From: Pochonia chlamydosporia 170
Lineage: Eukaryota; Ascomycota; Sordariomycetes; Hypocreales; Clavicipitaceae
Assembly (NCBI RefSeq): GCF_001653235.2
Contig: NC_035790.1
Coordinates: 6,634,001-6,698,000, forward strand
Direction: 5' to 3'
Length of the DNA: 64,000 bases
Positions 11,644 through 23,178 of the stretch are shown here, in pieces. Position numbers and translations under genes: made by a program. The notes beneath the pieces are model-generated. The model worked only from the letters and a program-made list of their open reading frames with translations, was not told the DNA's origin and did not search any database. Within the stretch, counting starts at the first letter, position 1; each line of letters starts with the position of its first letter.

Positions 11644-12713
11644 ATGTCACAAGCCAAGAAAACCGTCCTCATTACAGGGTAACTAGCATACAATCCCATC
11701 ATCACAACACCACATCTTGATATACACAAATACTAATTCTACCTCTTAGATGCTCTCCTGGAGGAATTGGCCACGCCCTAGCTCTAGAATTTCACAAACA
11801 AGGTACACACAAGTCTAAACTCAACGAATCCAACAATCGCTCACCACACCCAGGCTGCTATGTCATTGCAACTGCAAGAAAGCCGGAAGCCCTCAACGCC
11901 CTCAAAGACCTGGGCATGAGCGCAGTCCAACTAGAAGTCACCGATGCAGCAAGCATCGCAGCATGCAAAGCCGAAGTCATCAAAATCACCGGCGGCAAGC
12001 TCGACATTCTGGTCAACAACGCGTGAGCCCCCCATCCCACACACCTCAAAAGATATACTCATGCTCATCCACCCAGGGGTCGAACGCATACAATCCCCGC
12101 TCTAGACATTGACATAGACGACGTCCGGCAATCCTACGAAGCCAACGTCTTCGGCCCCATGGCCATGTGCCAATCCTTCTCCAGCCTCCTCATCCCAGCC
12201 CGCGGCCTCATTCTTCAAATCTCATCCGTGTCCGCCATCATGCCCTACCTCTTCGCCAGCATCTATGCATCCACCAAGGGCGCACTTAACTCGTACTCCC
12301 GAGTTCTGCGGATGGAACTCAAGCCGTTTAATGTCCGGGTCATGGTTGCCATGACGGGAACGATCCGCTCCAACATCATGAACCACTTTGATCGTGTGCT
12401 GCCCGAGAATTCACTGTATAAACCTGTTGAGGATGTGTTTGTGCAGAGACTGCGGTTTAGCCAGACGAGGGGCACGATGGACACGCATGTCTATGCTAGG
12501 AAGATTGTCAGGCAGGCGCTCAAGGGGGAGGGATGGCTTGGCGGGTGGTTTGGACGAACGCCGGACTGGTATTGGGCTGGGGGGTTTTCGTACGGTGCTT
12601 GGATTTTGGGGACTTTTTTGCCGGCATGGTTGGCTGAGGCGGCGGTTGCGTGGTTTTTCAAAGTTGGGGTGTGGTCGAAGAGGCTGCGTGCTGGGAATAA
12701 TAAGAAGGATTAG
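11644..12713 (+). CDS. Short-chain dehydrogenase, 1-acyldihydroxyacetone-phosphate reductase (Ayr1) like
   Basis: Four exons (11644-11678, 11750-11802, 11854-12022, 12077-12713) give 297 residues. The nucleotide-binding motif TGCSPGGIG is split by intron 1. NNAG lies at about 84-87. Catalytic residues are Ser135/136 and Y149-x3-K153 in IYASTKGAL. The TGCSPGGIG variant and hydrophobic C-terminal segment (YGAWILGTFLPAWLAEAAV) match fungal Ayr1-type NADPH-dependent reductases of lipid droplets and ER, which reduce 1-acyl-DHAP to lysophosphatidate. Other classical SDR substrates cannot be excluded. The reading phase is kept across all three introns. It is convergent with the paraoxonase-like gene, 248 bases apart. 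Confidence 0.85.
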
Positions 12714-12961
12714 TTGCTTGATTTGAACAGGTTACTACGGAGTACCGAGGTGGATATGAATGGCATTCAAGCTCAAAGGTGTGAGTGACCATGTTCGGCT
12801 CCAACTCTTGCTTGGGTTGTTACAGTGGTTTGATATACTAGCCCGTCATGATGGCGTTCAGAACTCATACACGCATAATGTAAACGAATCCTCTATCGTT
12901 TCCAGAGCAAGTCCAGGGTTACCAATACTCATGTTCAGCAAAGCCACCCCAAGACTCAAGC

Positions 12962-14267
12962 TCACTCTCGCCAAACCAAAATCCCCTTGGCATACAATCC
13001 GGCAATAATACCAACTCCCCTCTTAGAATCCCTCGCCGCAGTCGCACTGGTAGGATACTCCGTCCCAGCATACAGACTCCTCAGCCCATCCTTTTCACTC
13101 CACTCTGCTGCCCACGACGTAGCCGTACCAGTCTCACAGTACCTCTTCATCTCATCGCTCGCCTTGGCCAACTCCACTGCATCATTGCACACATGTCGTG
13201 TCGCAGTAAACTTGGTAAGAGACGGCGCATGGGGATGGCCTGCGATAATAAGCTTGCCCCCATGGACAGACAAGTTATCTGGAAGAAAAGGCACGCGAAT
13301 AGACGACTTGTAAGTCAGCGATCCGTCACCATGGCGCTCGTACAAGTATATCGCGCCTCGGCTTGTCGCTGCCAGAGCAACAGTGGTGCTATTGAGAATC
13401 TCAACGCCGTTTGCGAACCCTGCACGCGCAACGACCTTTGCCTCCTCGACCTTGGCTGGTGAATTTTTGCTGAGCTTGACGTGTACGAGTGATCCCAAGG
13501 GAAGGCCGAGGAAGGTCTCTGTCCTGGCAAGAAATAATGACTGCTTCGCTAGGAAGTGGTGGTCGTTGGAGACGTAGAGCTCTCTGCTGTTCACGAGGGC
13601 GATTGAGTTTGGTCCATGGATGAGAGGGTGCTGGATCGTGCCGGTGTGTGTGGCTACGAGGTTGTCGAGGTCTAAGTGGAAGACTTCGATTCTGGGACCG
13701 GCTTTGGCGTGGTTGGCGGCGAACAAGGTGGATGTCTCTTCGTCGTATACCATTCCGAGGGTGTGAAAGTCGGCGATGCCGGGGAAGTTGGTGATCTTGA
13801 CTTGTCGAAGGGACTTGTTGTCTGGCTCGGAGGCGTCTTTGTAGTCGTATATGTATAGAGAGGCACTAACAACAGGACCGGGGAGAAATATGCCCTAGCG
13901 TCACGTTAACTAGATATTCTTCACGATGGAGTTGAAGACATGAATTGGGGAATTGCATACCATGACTGTGTTCCATCGCTCTCGTCCGGGATCGCATGCC
14001 AAGATGGCCTGGCCACGGCTCTCCAGTATCAGCGCATCCTCACAGCTCCGCACTCGGTCTGCAAATTTAATCTCATGGCTTTTAAAGGTATTGATCTCTG
14101 GCAGGCGACCTGGGGCATTGTTATACATCATGAGCAGCTCTGTGCCTCGGAAGTACAGGACCGAGGACAACAGTGCCGTCAGAAGCACTGGCTGGTCGCG
14201 GGTTAACCAAGTGAAACTAGGTCCAGTAGGGTGTCAAACTCACCAAAGTAGATTTCAGGTTCGTCAT
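12962..14267 (-). CDS. Serum paraoxonase/arylesterase-like six-bladed propeller protein
   Basis: Three exons: 14267-14244 (24 nt, MTNLKSTL), 14191-13961 and 13894-12962, all phase 0, for 395 residues. The N terminus carries a hydrophobic segment (VLLTALLSSVLYFRG) that is a signal peptide or anchor. Motifs of the paraoxonase/SMP-30-like family include GIADFHTLGMVYD, HPLIHGPNSIALV, LYVSNDHHF and FANGVEIL. Members are calcium-dependent lactonases or arylesterases of the secretory route or cell surface, but the natural substrate of the fungal forms is unsettled. The tiny first exon is needed to give an ATG; the splice donor GTGAGT and acceptor ACCAG support it. It is divergent from the hydrolase gene. 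Confidence 0.8.
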
Positions 14268-15615
14268 TACGAGTGATGACCTTTAAATCTGCATTGCTAT
14301 GTGGTTTGGTGTAATGCAATTGTTGCAGGCAGGACAAATGTTGGAATGCTTGTGGTGCTACAATTAAAGTAATGGATTCGGTTGGGGAGAGGAACTTGAG
14401 TGTTGAAGGTGGGATCTATGAAACGGAACCAACAGGCGGTGCCAAACGTCACAAGGAAAGAACATTTGAAATTATGAGAATGTAAGACACGGGAACGAAT
14501 CGGAGCAGCGCACAGTCATGGGCAATGACAACCGATATGACAGCCATGACAGGGTGACAAAATGCCGGGTGGCTGCAATGATTTCCGTTCCATGTCTCAC
14601 TTTGGTTCAATGTGCATCAATAAAGTACCTAGTAAAGAGGAGTCTGGTAACTACAGTCTGTGGTCCAATGTATTTGAACATATCCAAGTATACACTAACA
14701 CAGCTCAATATGCCTCAGCACACAACGAGATATGCGATACCTTTCCCTGTTCAAATACTTCTGACCCCCCACTGTACTCCGTATTCCGTGCCTGATGTCG
14801 ACTTGCTTTCATAAGATACATAACTAGCCTCCGCCGCAAACGGGTCGGCCAAATAATGCTGATACAAATAGAATCCCTGCCCTCACTTGAGAAATAACAA
14901 AAATGTCTCTTCGGTGCCGGGTGCAAGATACCTACCGATGCGACCAGCTCGTAAGCCACTGGAATCCATCGCGCGTGTCAGATTTCAATGCCGAACCAGA
15001 CGGAAAACGGGGAACGGCAATCGGAATACCGTCGTTTATTAGTTCCCCGACTTTTCACTATGGCTCGTCAGGCAAGGGTGTAGGGAGACCGGACAAAAGC
15101 TTTGTTCCGAACCTTGACATGCATGTGCAGCATAACTCTTGTCCACATACATCCTTCGACGTCACCAATTTGGAAGCTGATTCGAGAAACCCTCACTTTG
15201 TATTGATGCTTGTCCGGAGTGTACCGGATTGAATTTAGTGCCCCGATCAAATGCGATCGGGATGGATGGAGGCCACGCTTGCTTCAAGACTCGGACATTT
15301 TATTGCTTTGGCTGCGCCACAAGTTCTCATCACTGACTTCATCCTCAGCGTCACCCGAAAGCGAGCACCCTTTTGGGAAATCAATGCGATCTAGATGTTC
15401 ACTGTCCACCAATATCTTCGTTATCGTTCAAAACACGAGCAATGAAATCATCAAGTAGGCATCAGTTGTAGAATATAAATATAGTCCGTGAACTTTCATT
15501 CCGTTAAACTCCATCACTTCCTACACGTTCCATCTTGAGTTATAGAAAATCTTATTCATCATACCTCACCACATCATCACGTACACCACTACTTACACAC
15601 ATCCTTCACATCACC
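14268..15615. other. Divergent intergenic region, paraoxonase-like / Ayg1-like hydrolase
   Basis: About 1.35 kb between two divergent genes. A TATA-like element (TATAAATA) at 15474-15481 lies about 140 bases before the hydrolase ATG. A small 7-bp stem (CCCGATC / GATCGGG) occurs near 15243. No gene seen. Confidence 0.5.
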
Positions 15616-16857
15616 ATGCCTCATCATCTCCTCACACACCTCTTCCCCTCCAACGAAAGTTTCGGCTACGAAGCCCTCCGCGCAGCCGGCTACTCCAACT
15701 GCGGCGCCTCAGACATCGGCGAAGTCATCACAATCTGCCACAACATCCCCCCGGGCGACGAAGACCGCTGGCTCCAGGAATGGAAAGCAGCCGGCCATCG
15801 CGCCGTGGCCAACGCCAAAATCAGCTTATCCAAAGGCAATACAGTCGGAGCGAGGGAAGCATTCCTCCGCGCATCCAACTACTTCCGCACCGCTGAATTC
15901 TACCGTCGTGAGAACCCGCACGACGATCAACTCAGCAAGGAATTAGCAGATGCGAGCATCGACACGTTCTACAAGGCAGCCGAGTTGATGCCATATGTCA
16001 CCACCAAAGTTGCCATCCCCTACGAGGGAACAACACTACCCGGTATCATGATGAGACCCGATGCCAACGATAAGCCACGACCGCTCATCATTGTAAACGG
16101 CGGGTTTGACTCAACAATGGAAGAAATCGTGTACTCTGTTGGCGGCGCCGCTCTCCAACTTGGCATGAATGTACTTGCCTTTGACGGTCCCGGCCAGGGC
16201 TCTGCAGTTCGCAATCAAAAGCTCTTCTTCAGACATGACTGGGAGAAGGTAGTCACCCCCGTCGTTGACTTTGCTCTGTCGCATCCATTCGTCGACAAGT
16301 CGAAACTCGTTCTCGTGGGCCTCAGCATGGGGGGATACCTCGCGGCTCGAGCGAGCGCCTTTGAGCACCGTTTGGCGGCTGTCGTTCTGAATGACGGAGT
16401 ATTCGACTTTGGCAGCGTATTCCTCCCCAAGGAGGAGAACCCCGATCCCAACGCACCGGATATGAGTGTCATTCTTGCCACGGATGAGCACGACGAGCAA
16501 GCAAATGTTGCTATTCGCCAGGGTGCCGCTCTCAACACTGGCTTTAAATGGGCCATGAATAACGCCAAATATGTGTTTGGACTGAACTCCGAGGCAGGGA
16601 CGATTCGCGAGGCGCAAAAATACACACTCAAGGACGTGGTTGAGCAGATTAAGACGCCGACACTGGTGCTTGATGCGCCGGATGATCATTTCATGAAGGG
16701 TCAGCCTGAAGAGCTGTTTCATAAGATGAAGTGCGAGAAGGAATTGGTCACGTTGACTGCGGAGGAGGGCGCCAGTCTGCATTGCCATGTTGGCGCTGGC
16801 TCGAGGCTGGGACAGGTCATGATGGACTGGGTGCTGGACAAGTTGAGTTCAGTGTAA
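15616..16857 (+). CDS. Alpha/beta hydrolase, Ayg1 / dihydropseudooxynicotine hydrolase type
   Basis: A 413-residue, intronless protein from the ATG at 15616 (TCACCATGC). The frame is open further upstream but only from a TTG, so this ATG is preferred. A helical N-terminal part of about 150 residues precedes the core. The nucleophile elbow is GLSMGG with Ser237; candidate acid D356/D357 in LDAPDDHF; candidate His389 in SLHCHVG. This layout is shared by fungal Ayg1, which shortens the heptaketide in DHN-melanin synthesis by C-C hydrolysis, and by bacterial 2,6-dihydroxypseudooxynicotine hydrolase. No polyketide synthase is adjacent here, so the substrate is unknown. A TATA box lies 140 bases upstream. 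Confidence 0.85.
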   Translation: MPHHLLTHLFPSNESFGYEALRAAGYSNCGASDIGEVITICHNIPPGDEDRWLQEWKAAGHRAVANAKISLSKGNTVGAREAFLRASNYFRTAEFYRRENPHDDQLSKELADASIDTFYKAAELMPYVTTKVAIPYEGTTLPGIMMRPDANDKPRPLIIVNGGFDSTMEEIVYSVGGAALQLGMNVLAFDGPGQGSAVRNQKLFFRHDWEKVVTPVVDFALSHPFVDKSKLVLVGLSMGGYLAARASAFEHRLAAVVLNDGVFDFGSVFLPKEENPDPNAPDMSVILATDEHDEQANVAIRQGAALNTGFKWAMNNAKYVFGLNSEAGTIREAQKYTLKDVVEQIKTPTLVLDAPDDHFMKGQPEELFHKMKCEKELVTLTAEEGASLHCHVGAGSRLGQVMMDWVLDKLSSV

Positions 16858-17112
16858 TCGTCATTTGGCGGCGAGACACTTGTCAATTGTGTAAATGTAT
16901 TTTGTAAAGGAGCGTTTGACTTGATGCGACGCATTGTATATTATGGAAACATTATTTGAGCGCGAGTCTGTCTAATAAGTTGGCATTGATGACGCATATC
17001 TATTCTTAAAGTGCAATCGAGAAACAACCTTCCTACAGCTTCCCAACTAACCCGTCCTCTTATCTATAAAACTCTTCCCAATCTTATCCAATAAATCCAT
17101 CGTTTTTACCAC

Positions 17113-18055
17113 CTACACAATCACCGGCCGCTCCTGCGTCTGATAGCCCTTCGATCCAGGTGACAGCTCACGACCAACTCCCCGGTTCATCATATCCCGC
17201 CTAATATGTCTCGTCATGAAACCCGCACCCACAAGAATCAAGGTACTAATGAGGTCTGGCAGAAATGAGAGCACCACCCGTATTGTCAATGATCCAGTCG
17301 TTGGGCTGAGGCTCGGATCGCTCGTAACCAGCGCGACAAGGGTATATACGACTCGAATACCAATAAAGATGAGCGCAAATAGAACCGCCCATGTCAGCTT
17401 CCCATCCTGTTAGCACGAACACGGTAGAATGTAAAGACGTCCATGACTGTACAAACCTGTTTACCAGCCCGGACAGCAAAAGGATCAGTCTGAGCACTCC
17501 TTTGGCCAATAGTCAATACCGTCCAACCCAGTAAAACAACCCAGGCGAAGACAATGATACTGATTCCAACTTTGACGAGGGTAAAGTCGGATTCCTTGGG
17601 GTGAGAGCCTTGGAGAGCGGAACTACCCACTGCAAGGATGGCAAGACCACCCAGGACCAGCATTTTGTACAAGAGGACATAAAACCATCCCATTTTGGGG
17701 TCCCGATCTGATTTCAAATATTCTCGCCTATGAAAAGAGCTGTATTAGCCATTGTTGTACTGCTTCGTTGACGCTGATGGTGATCGCAGCGGTGCGGATG
17801 GAGGACCTTAACGTACCCTTCGTGGAGAATACCGGACGTCCCAAGAATCAACGGCGACAAACCAATACTGGAAATAAGACTAGCAGAGGTGCTTCCGCTA
17901 ATGTCCAATGCACTTCCAACAACTCGCAGCATGCAGAACGCAAAGAGATAGATCCATCCGAGCAGACCCGGGCGGCCATGTTTGTAGAGGACGAACAGAA
18001 CGGGAAAGGATAGGACAATGTAAATTGCCAGCTGGGCGACTGAAATGGCCTTCAT
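17113..18055 (-). CDS. Multi-pass integral membrane protein (DUF7702-like)
   Basis: Exons 18055-17817, 17727-17457 and 17406-17113 give 267 residues. The second intron is 50 nt and has a textbook branch and acceptor (GTGCTAACAG). About seven hydrophobic segments are present, beginning with LAIYIVLSFPVLFVLY, then GWIYLFAFCMLRVVGSALDI and GWFYVLLYKMLVLGGLAIL, and ending with a short cytosolic tail. The pattern KHGRPGLLGWIYLFAFCMLR is like a widespread fungal membrane family of about 270 residues without known function, which I think is DUF7702; this assignment is from memory of the pattern. Same strand as, and downstream of, the Zn2Cys6 gene. Confidence 0.8.
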
Positions 18056-18643
18056 TTTAAAGAAATCACGCTGTGCGAGATATTAAATTTGAAGAAAAAT
18101 GCTGCCCTGAGTGTAAAAGGTGAGGTTGCACAATTGTATGAATTGCATTTCAAACCTAACAGCCAGACAGCCTATTATATACACGACAGCTCTGGCCGAC
18201 AGAAACAATTTGTATCAGTACTAATTGCATCTGGATCCATATCATGAACCAAATCTTTCGCAGATCTAAGGATCGTCTCTATTCCCTGTAGTGCTGATGC
18301 AAAGCTGCCGTTGTAAGCGATGATTCTGCATTGTGGATGTCTTCGGTCTCGCTCAGCCTTGAAAAGGTGGGTGCTAAACGATACCGAGACCGATGCCGAA
18401 GTGACAACCCATCTGCCATTGCTCAGTGACCCACGAAGGATGACTGGGTTGCTCGCTTGAGAACCTGGATTTGGAAAGGTGGTTTCTCTTATGACGAATC
18501 CTATGTCCATCCTCCCTCTTCCTTTAATATTTTGTCGTGGCCCGGTCGTAATCTGTTGTCCATATTTCCACATCCAAGGCGGCTGTGCTGGTTGCCTCCA
18601 GACACGACTCTCTCAATTCAAGCATCCACTTCACGGGGAAATG
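18056..18643. other. Intergenic between regulator and membrane protein
   Basis: About 590 bases. A minus-strand open frame of 132 codons (18573-18175) has no recognisable features and probably reflects chance. Presumed promoter of the membrane-protein gene. Confidence 0.45.
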
Positions 18644-19959
18644 TTATTGTATTGTCGCCGCAAGACCAGATGGAGTGCTTGTTTGGCGAATAGCCTCCAT
18701 CGGCCACGCCATCTGATACTGCCAATCTGATCCTAGATACTCCGCAATCGCGAGAACTTCCCTTCGAGGGCTATCTCCCACCCACCATACGCTGTCAAAT
18801 TTTGAGGCCACGCCAAAGTAGTGTGCAAGAATGACAAGAGCACGCGGCCGTCGGAGGCTCAGCAAATCTACAAACCGCATTGGAAAGAGAATTGGGAATA
18901 TGACGACCTTCCTCCAGGTCGTTACGGATGGTTCGCCTCCTTCTTGGGCAGTCAACAACGCCCCGATCAAGCAGGCAGTGCTAGAGTACGCCTCTTGGTC
19001 CTCTTCAGTATCAGACTCTCTTGGCTGTGAAATGAGCAGGTATGGGAACCGATTTCTGTGTGCCTCACAGAAGATGACCGAGGGTTCGACGAACGCGGAG
19101 GACGATTGGTTGACCACATTTATCTTCGCCGTTGGGTCATTGCGTACGAACGCCATGGTGATTCTGAATACGTTCATTACCCCTTTGCACATTTGTAGCC
19201 ACGGGACTGGAGGAATGTACGGCTCAAATGTCCGCTCTCTCAAGTTTGCAAACGCATAGAGTGCGAGAATCACAGACGTGAAGCTGGCAGGGTCGGCGAT
19301 GGTCCTATCTAGAGAACCAATGGCCCTGCGATGCTCCTGGAGAGTCGCTTCGAGATACTTTGCCCCTTGTGATGCAAGTTGGTTTGGTTGCAAAATTCCG
19401 CTGGTTGTGTCCATGAACACCATGTGTTGAATGGACAAGGCCATGATGGCGTTAAGCAAGGGCTCGTATTCCATAGCCATGACAGGCACATCTTCGGTCC
19501 AAATCGTCTTAACTTCAGGCAGAAAGTATCCCGGGAACGTCCTTGTTACTTTCACAGTAAAATAGTGCAACAACCGCATTTCTCGATAACGGCGATCGCG
19601 ACTCTCTCCGATCATCAAATGTGAAGATTCTGAGCTGCTCCCAGCAGTTTGACTGGTCCGCTCAAAAGATGCGTTACGTTGAATCTTGGGGGTAGAAGGT
19701 CCATTGGATTTGGCTGGTCTGTCATAAACACAGTCAACACCGTGCCTATCACAACTTTTCTGTCCGACCATGTTAGCAACTTGTGGATTGGGTCGCAAGG
19801 TCCTTTACGCACACATTTTGGGCGGGACTCGTCGCACTTGTTCAATATCAGCATCCATATGTACACCAACGATATCCTAATGGAGTAATTCACCTTGACT
19901 CGTCGTGCCCGGCATCGAGCACACCCCGTCCGCGACTTTGTGTGATAGAGCCGTGGCAT
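18644..19959 (-). CDS. Zn2Cys6 fungal transcription factor
   Basis: Exons 19959-19894, 19836-19813 and 19759-18644 give 401 residues. The zinc cluster is assembled across three exons: CARCRARRVK from exon 1, CDESRPKC from a 24-nt microexon, and KSCDRHGVDC from exon 3, which restores all six Cys in the C-x2-C-x6-C-x6-C-x2-C-x6-C order. The rest is the short activation-domain type with LLHYFTVKV near residue 90 and the C-terminal WWVGDSPRREVLAIAEYLG helix found in Upc2-like and related regulators. The protein is nuclear and DNA-binding by family; target genes unknown. It is divergent from the LysM gene and upstream of a membrane-protein gene on the same strand. Confidence 0.85.
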
Positions 19960-20726
19960 GCTGTTAGTCAGCGGGTATGCGTGATTGTAGGGTGGTAGAC
20001 CGCATGCTGATGCAGAATTGAGAAACAGCAGCGCGGATCACAGATGGATCACAATCACGGTTCGTTGCCCCTATCAGGGCTGTCTCGAGGCACAGACACG
20101 AAATGATGTTGGGGCTGTGTTGTCATTTTGTCGCCCAGCAAGCGAGACGTCAGCACCTAACCAAAGTGCGAACAGTCGTGGACCAACCAGTGGGTAGCAC
20201 AAAAGGTGGTGCATTCGGAGTTTGATGTCAGTCAGAGGCAGCACATGCAAGGGTTGGTGCCAGTTGATGCTGGACAGAATTCGGCGTACTGCAGAATACC
20301 AAAAAAAAAAAAAAATAGGCAATAAAGCGAATAAAATTTTCATGGGAATAAATAACGATGCCGATTACATAAGGTCAATGAAATTGATCTTGGCTGATGA
20401 GATCTTGGCCCGGAAAGAGCTCCTTTGGAGAGTTGTGGTTGCGACTGCCGTTCTGTGCCTCGCGACCCACATCAGCCACCATGATGATCCTTGCAGTCCG
20501 CACTCCAGTTGTCTGGAGTGAGTGAGGCTTGCTGACGTACCCCGTGTTTCATACTCCTGCACTGCCAGCAAAACCAGACTTGATACCAAACAGTGGACAG
20601 AAGAATTTATAATCCTGATTCTCCTTCCACCCTTCAGATTCTCCTGCTACACCTTTTGGCTTCCTGATCTGATACTGACTTCATTCTCACTGGCATCCTC
20701 GCGGACAACCAAGTACCTGCTCAGCC
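19960..20726. other. Divergent intergenic region, Zn2Cys6 regulator / LysM
   Basis: About 770 bases with a 14-base poly-A run near 20300. Presumed shared promoter region. No gene seen. Confidence 0.5.
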
Positions 20727-21242
20727 ATGTCCCGATTCTCTCGTTACGACACCGACGAAGAAAGATTGCCGGAGGGCATGACCCGGGTTGGCTATGATGC
20801 TGACACTCAGGTTTACACATTCAAAGATGCAGATGGCAGTTACTGGGAGAGTGCTCCAGGCTGCCAATATGGACAGTTGACGCGGGTTGGTGATGGGCAC
20901 CCAGATGATGCCTCGGACACTGAGCCTTTCTTATCGCATAATGACATGTCGCCTTCCAAGTCGTGGCGAACGGAGCTGATGCCACTCCTTAACTTTGGTG
21001 TCATTATTGGCGTGGCTCTTCTCGGTCTCTTCTGGTACCTCCATTATGCTGCATCCGGTGGTGACAACAATGCGCAGCCACTTTGTCACCCAGGCACCTC
21101 ACCATACGCCGTCCGGCAAGATGACACTTGCTGGGCCATTGGACACGATCGGGGAATCAGTGTCGATGATATTTTACGCAATAACAAGGGGCTGGATTGC
21201 GACAGACTCAATGTGGGCTCTGTTATTTGCCTACCTGATTAG
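20727..21242 (+). CDS. Membrane-anchored protein with one C-terminal LysM domain
   Basis: A 171-residue, intronless protein (ATG context CAGCCATGT). Residues 1-85 are hydrophilic, without a signal peptide. One hydrophobic segment at about 87-108 (LLNFGVIIGVALLGLFWYLH) is followed by a LysM module at about 124-169 with DDTCWAIGHDRGIS and LNVGSVICLPD. LysM modules bind N-acetylglucosamine polymers such as chitin. The layout implies a type II membrane protein with LysM on the luminal or outer face, unlike the secreted LysM effectors that carry a signal peptide. Role unknown; a wall- or ER-related function is inference. Confidence 0.85.
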   Translation: MSRFSRYDTDEERLPEGMTRVGYDADTQVYTFKDADGSYWESAPGCQYGQLTRVGDGHPDDASDTEPFLSHNDMSPSKSWRTELMPLLNFGVIIGVALLGLFWYLHYAASGGDNNAQPLCHPGTSPYAVRQDDTCWAIGHDRGISVDDILRNNKGLDCDRLNVGSVICLPD

Positions 21243-23178
21243 GCAGTTGCTGTGACCTGCAGGGCAATTGATGCTCGGGTTTACGCCAAAGATTTCTGTC
21301 GTCAACCAGCAATATGCGCCTACACCTGGAGTATTTTTAACCGGATGAAGACTGGCACAACTTAACCGGATAGAAGGGATATACTGAAAACATAAAAAAT
21401 TGAAGCATATCGACGCTTTTGCTCAGACTTTACGCACGGCCGCGAATGAAGATTGTCATCGCAGCAGCAACCAGAAGCAATAACGCCCCCATCTGCAATG
21501 ACACTCCTTTAGCTGAACTGCTTGAGTTTCCTCGAAACGAATAACAGCAGCGACACCTCAATGACTATATAATTTCCTCTCGGTCTAATCATGGCCCTGA
21601 GGTGCACGCAGGGCTTAGGCTGTTACGGCCCTCCAGACCACAGCAGAACAAGTGGTGTCAGCTACACGTGAGGCAACACCGTCACCGATACAATGACTGG
21701 TTTATGAATGAAATCGTATCGACTGGAGGCAGAGCAAGGAAATTACTGTAAATGTTATTGGCATGGAAAAACACCAAAAACACACTGGTGGCTTGGTTTG
21801 AACGTGTTTCGTTGTGAAAAGTGAGGAACTTAGTCGCTTCTCCTCGATTCAGCAGATGTCACCATGATGGGCAGGATATGGTGATACCAGTGGAGGACAT
21901 GGCATGGTGCAGTTGTGTGACGATGGACAGTTTACTGCAAGTCACACCAGCAAGCACAAGTAAGTCCAGAGTATAGCCCGGAGTAAGGCTATGTGTATGC
22001 TGGGTACTGAAGCATATTGTAAACATCAGTTGAATAACGCCAGGCAATGCTGTGAGTGTAGTTTTACACATGGGAGGAATTGATTATGGAGCACACATGT
22101 TCCTAAATGCTTAGTGCACGGCAGTAGTACGCATGACTGCTTCCACGTTTTGCTCGTCTATCCTGTGGTGTTGCAACCACACAAAGAGACTGATAAAAAA
22201 AAAAAAAGATTTTACGCGTGCCAAAACGCGTCAACTTGCCCCCCGGTCCCTGTCTCTGACCCTGACCCAAAGCTGCGAGGACTGGATAGTCGGTGGCTGG
22301 GAAACCCCTGGACATTTGCGTCCCTCCCAAGGACCGGTATTTAAAGCGCACAGAAGCGCCAGGTGAGAATTCTCTTCGTTTCATTCGATGTCTTGAGACC
22401 CAATGTTAGGCCCGTTCCTGCAACCAATGCAACCACACAGCACCTTCCACGAGCAGTGGTGATCGACTCGCCAGTTCTCGTTCACTTTGACCTCCCAGTC
22501 TACAAGTGATGCAACCCACATCCTTTGGCGTCATGTTCGCAAAAATCGTCGGTCAATATTTGGCAGTGTGCCAGGACGGAGCACTACTGAGCTCCTGGAC
22601 AAAGTGACTCAACACCAACTGTTTGGCGCTTCATCATAGGCTTGAGCTAGAAAAATGCTGGCTTCGTGGCCATTGTTTTGGTTTGACGGTGCCAGTCGAG
22701 ATTAGGACAATTGTCCTCCTCCCTTCAATCGGCCCAAGATCAATACCTTGAGCAGACCAATCCAGGTCTGGATCAACAAATTGACTAACCACGAGTTACC
22801 ATCCTGGCGGCTCTGGAGGACACGATGGTGTCCTTGATGGTGTCACTTCTTATCCCGCTATCATCAGCCTAAGAATTTCGACCAGACGGGGTTGATGCAG
22901 ACCAGGCCACAACCTGCAATCTGCAAATTACGGGTTCAATGTTTTTGCCTCTTGCCCCTCATTGAAGCGGGGCTCTGGGCTGGAGGTCCCTTGGCTGGCG
23001 CGCCTCGAGGCCACGAGTTGGACCTCCATAATAATTTTTTTTTTACCCTGGCGGGCCGCGATATAATTTCGAGGGGCAGGCCGCAAGTTTTTTTCTTCTT
23101 CTTCACCGTCTCCTCCCCCGCCATCCTTCTCTTCTTTGATATTTTGTCGCAAGAGCGTTGCATAGCGAAGCGGCAAAG
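21243..23178. other. Intergenic, LysM to kap123
   Basis: About 1.9 kb. A poly-A run of 14 bases lies near 22196. On the minus strand, 21530-21432 encodes a stretch that looks like a C-terminal GPI signal (Ser-rich, then MGALLLLVAAAMTIFIRGRA, stop), but no upstream exon could be joined. The last 150 bases are T/CT-rich, consistent with the kap123 promoter. Open frames reaching 172 codons across 22892-23410 overlap the kap123 start and are not called. Confidence 0.45.

Noticed and set aside
18175..18573. 132-codon minus-strand frame after the Zn2Cys6 gene
   Set aside because: No domain, no clear promoter, and it lies in the 3' region of the regulator gene.
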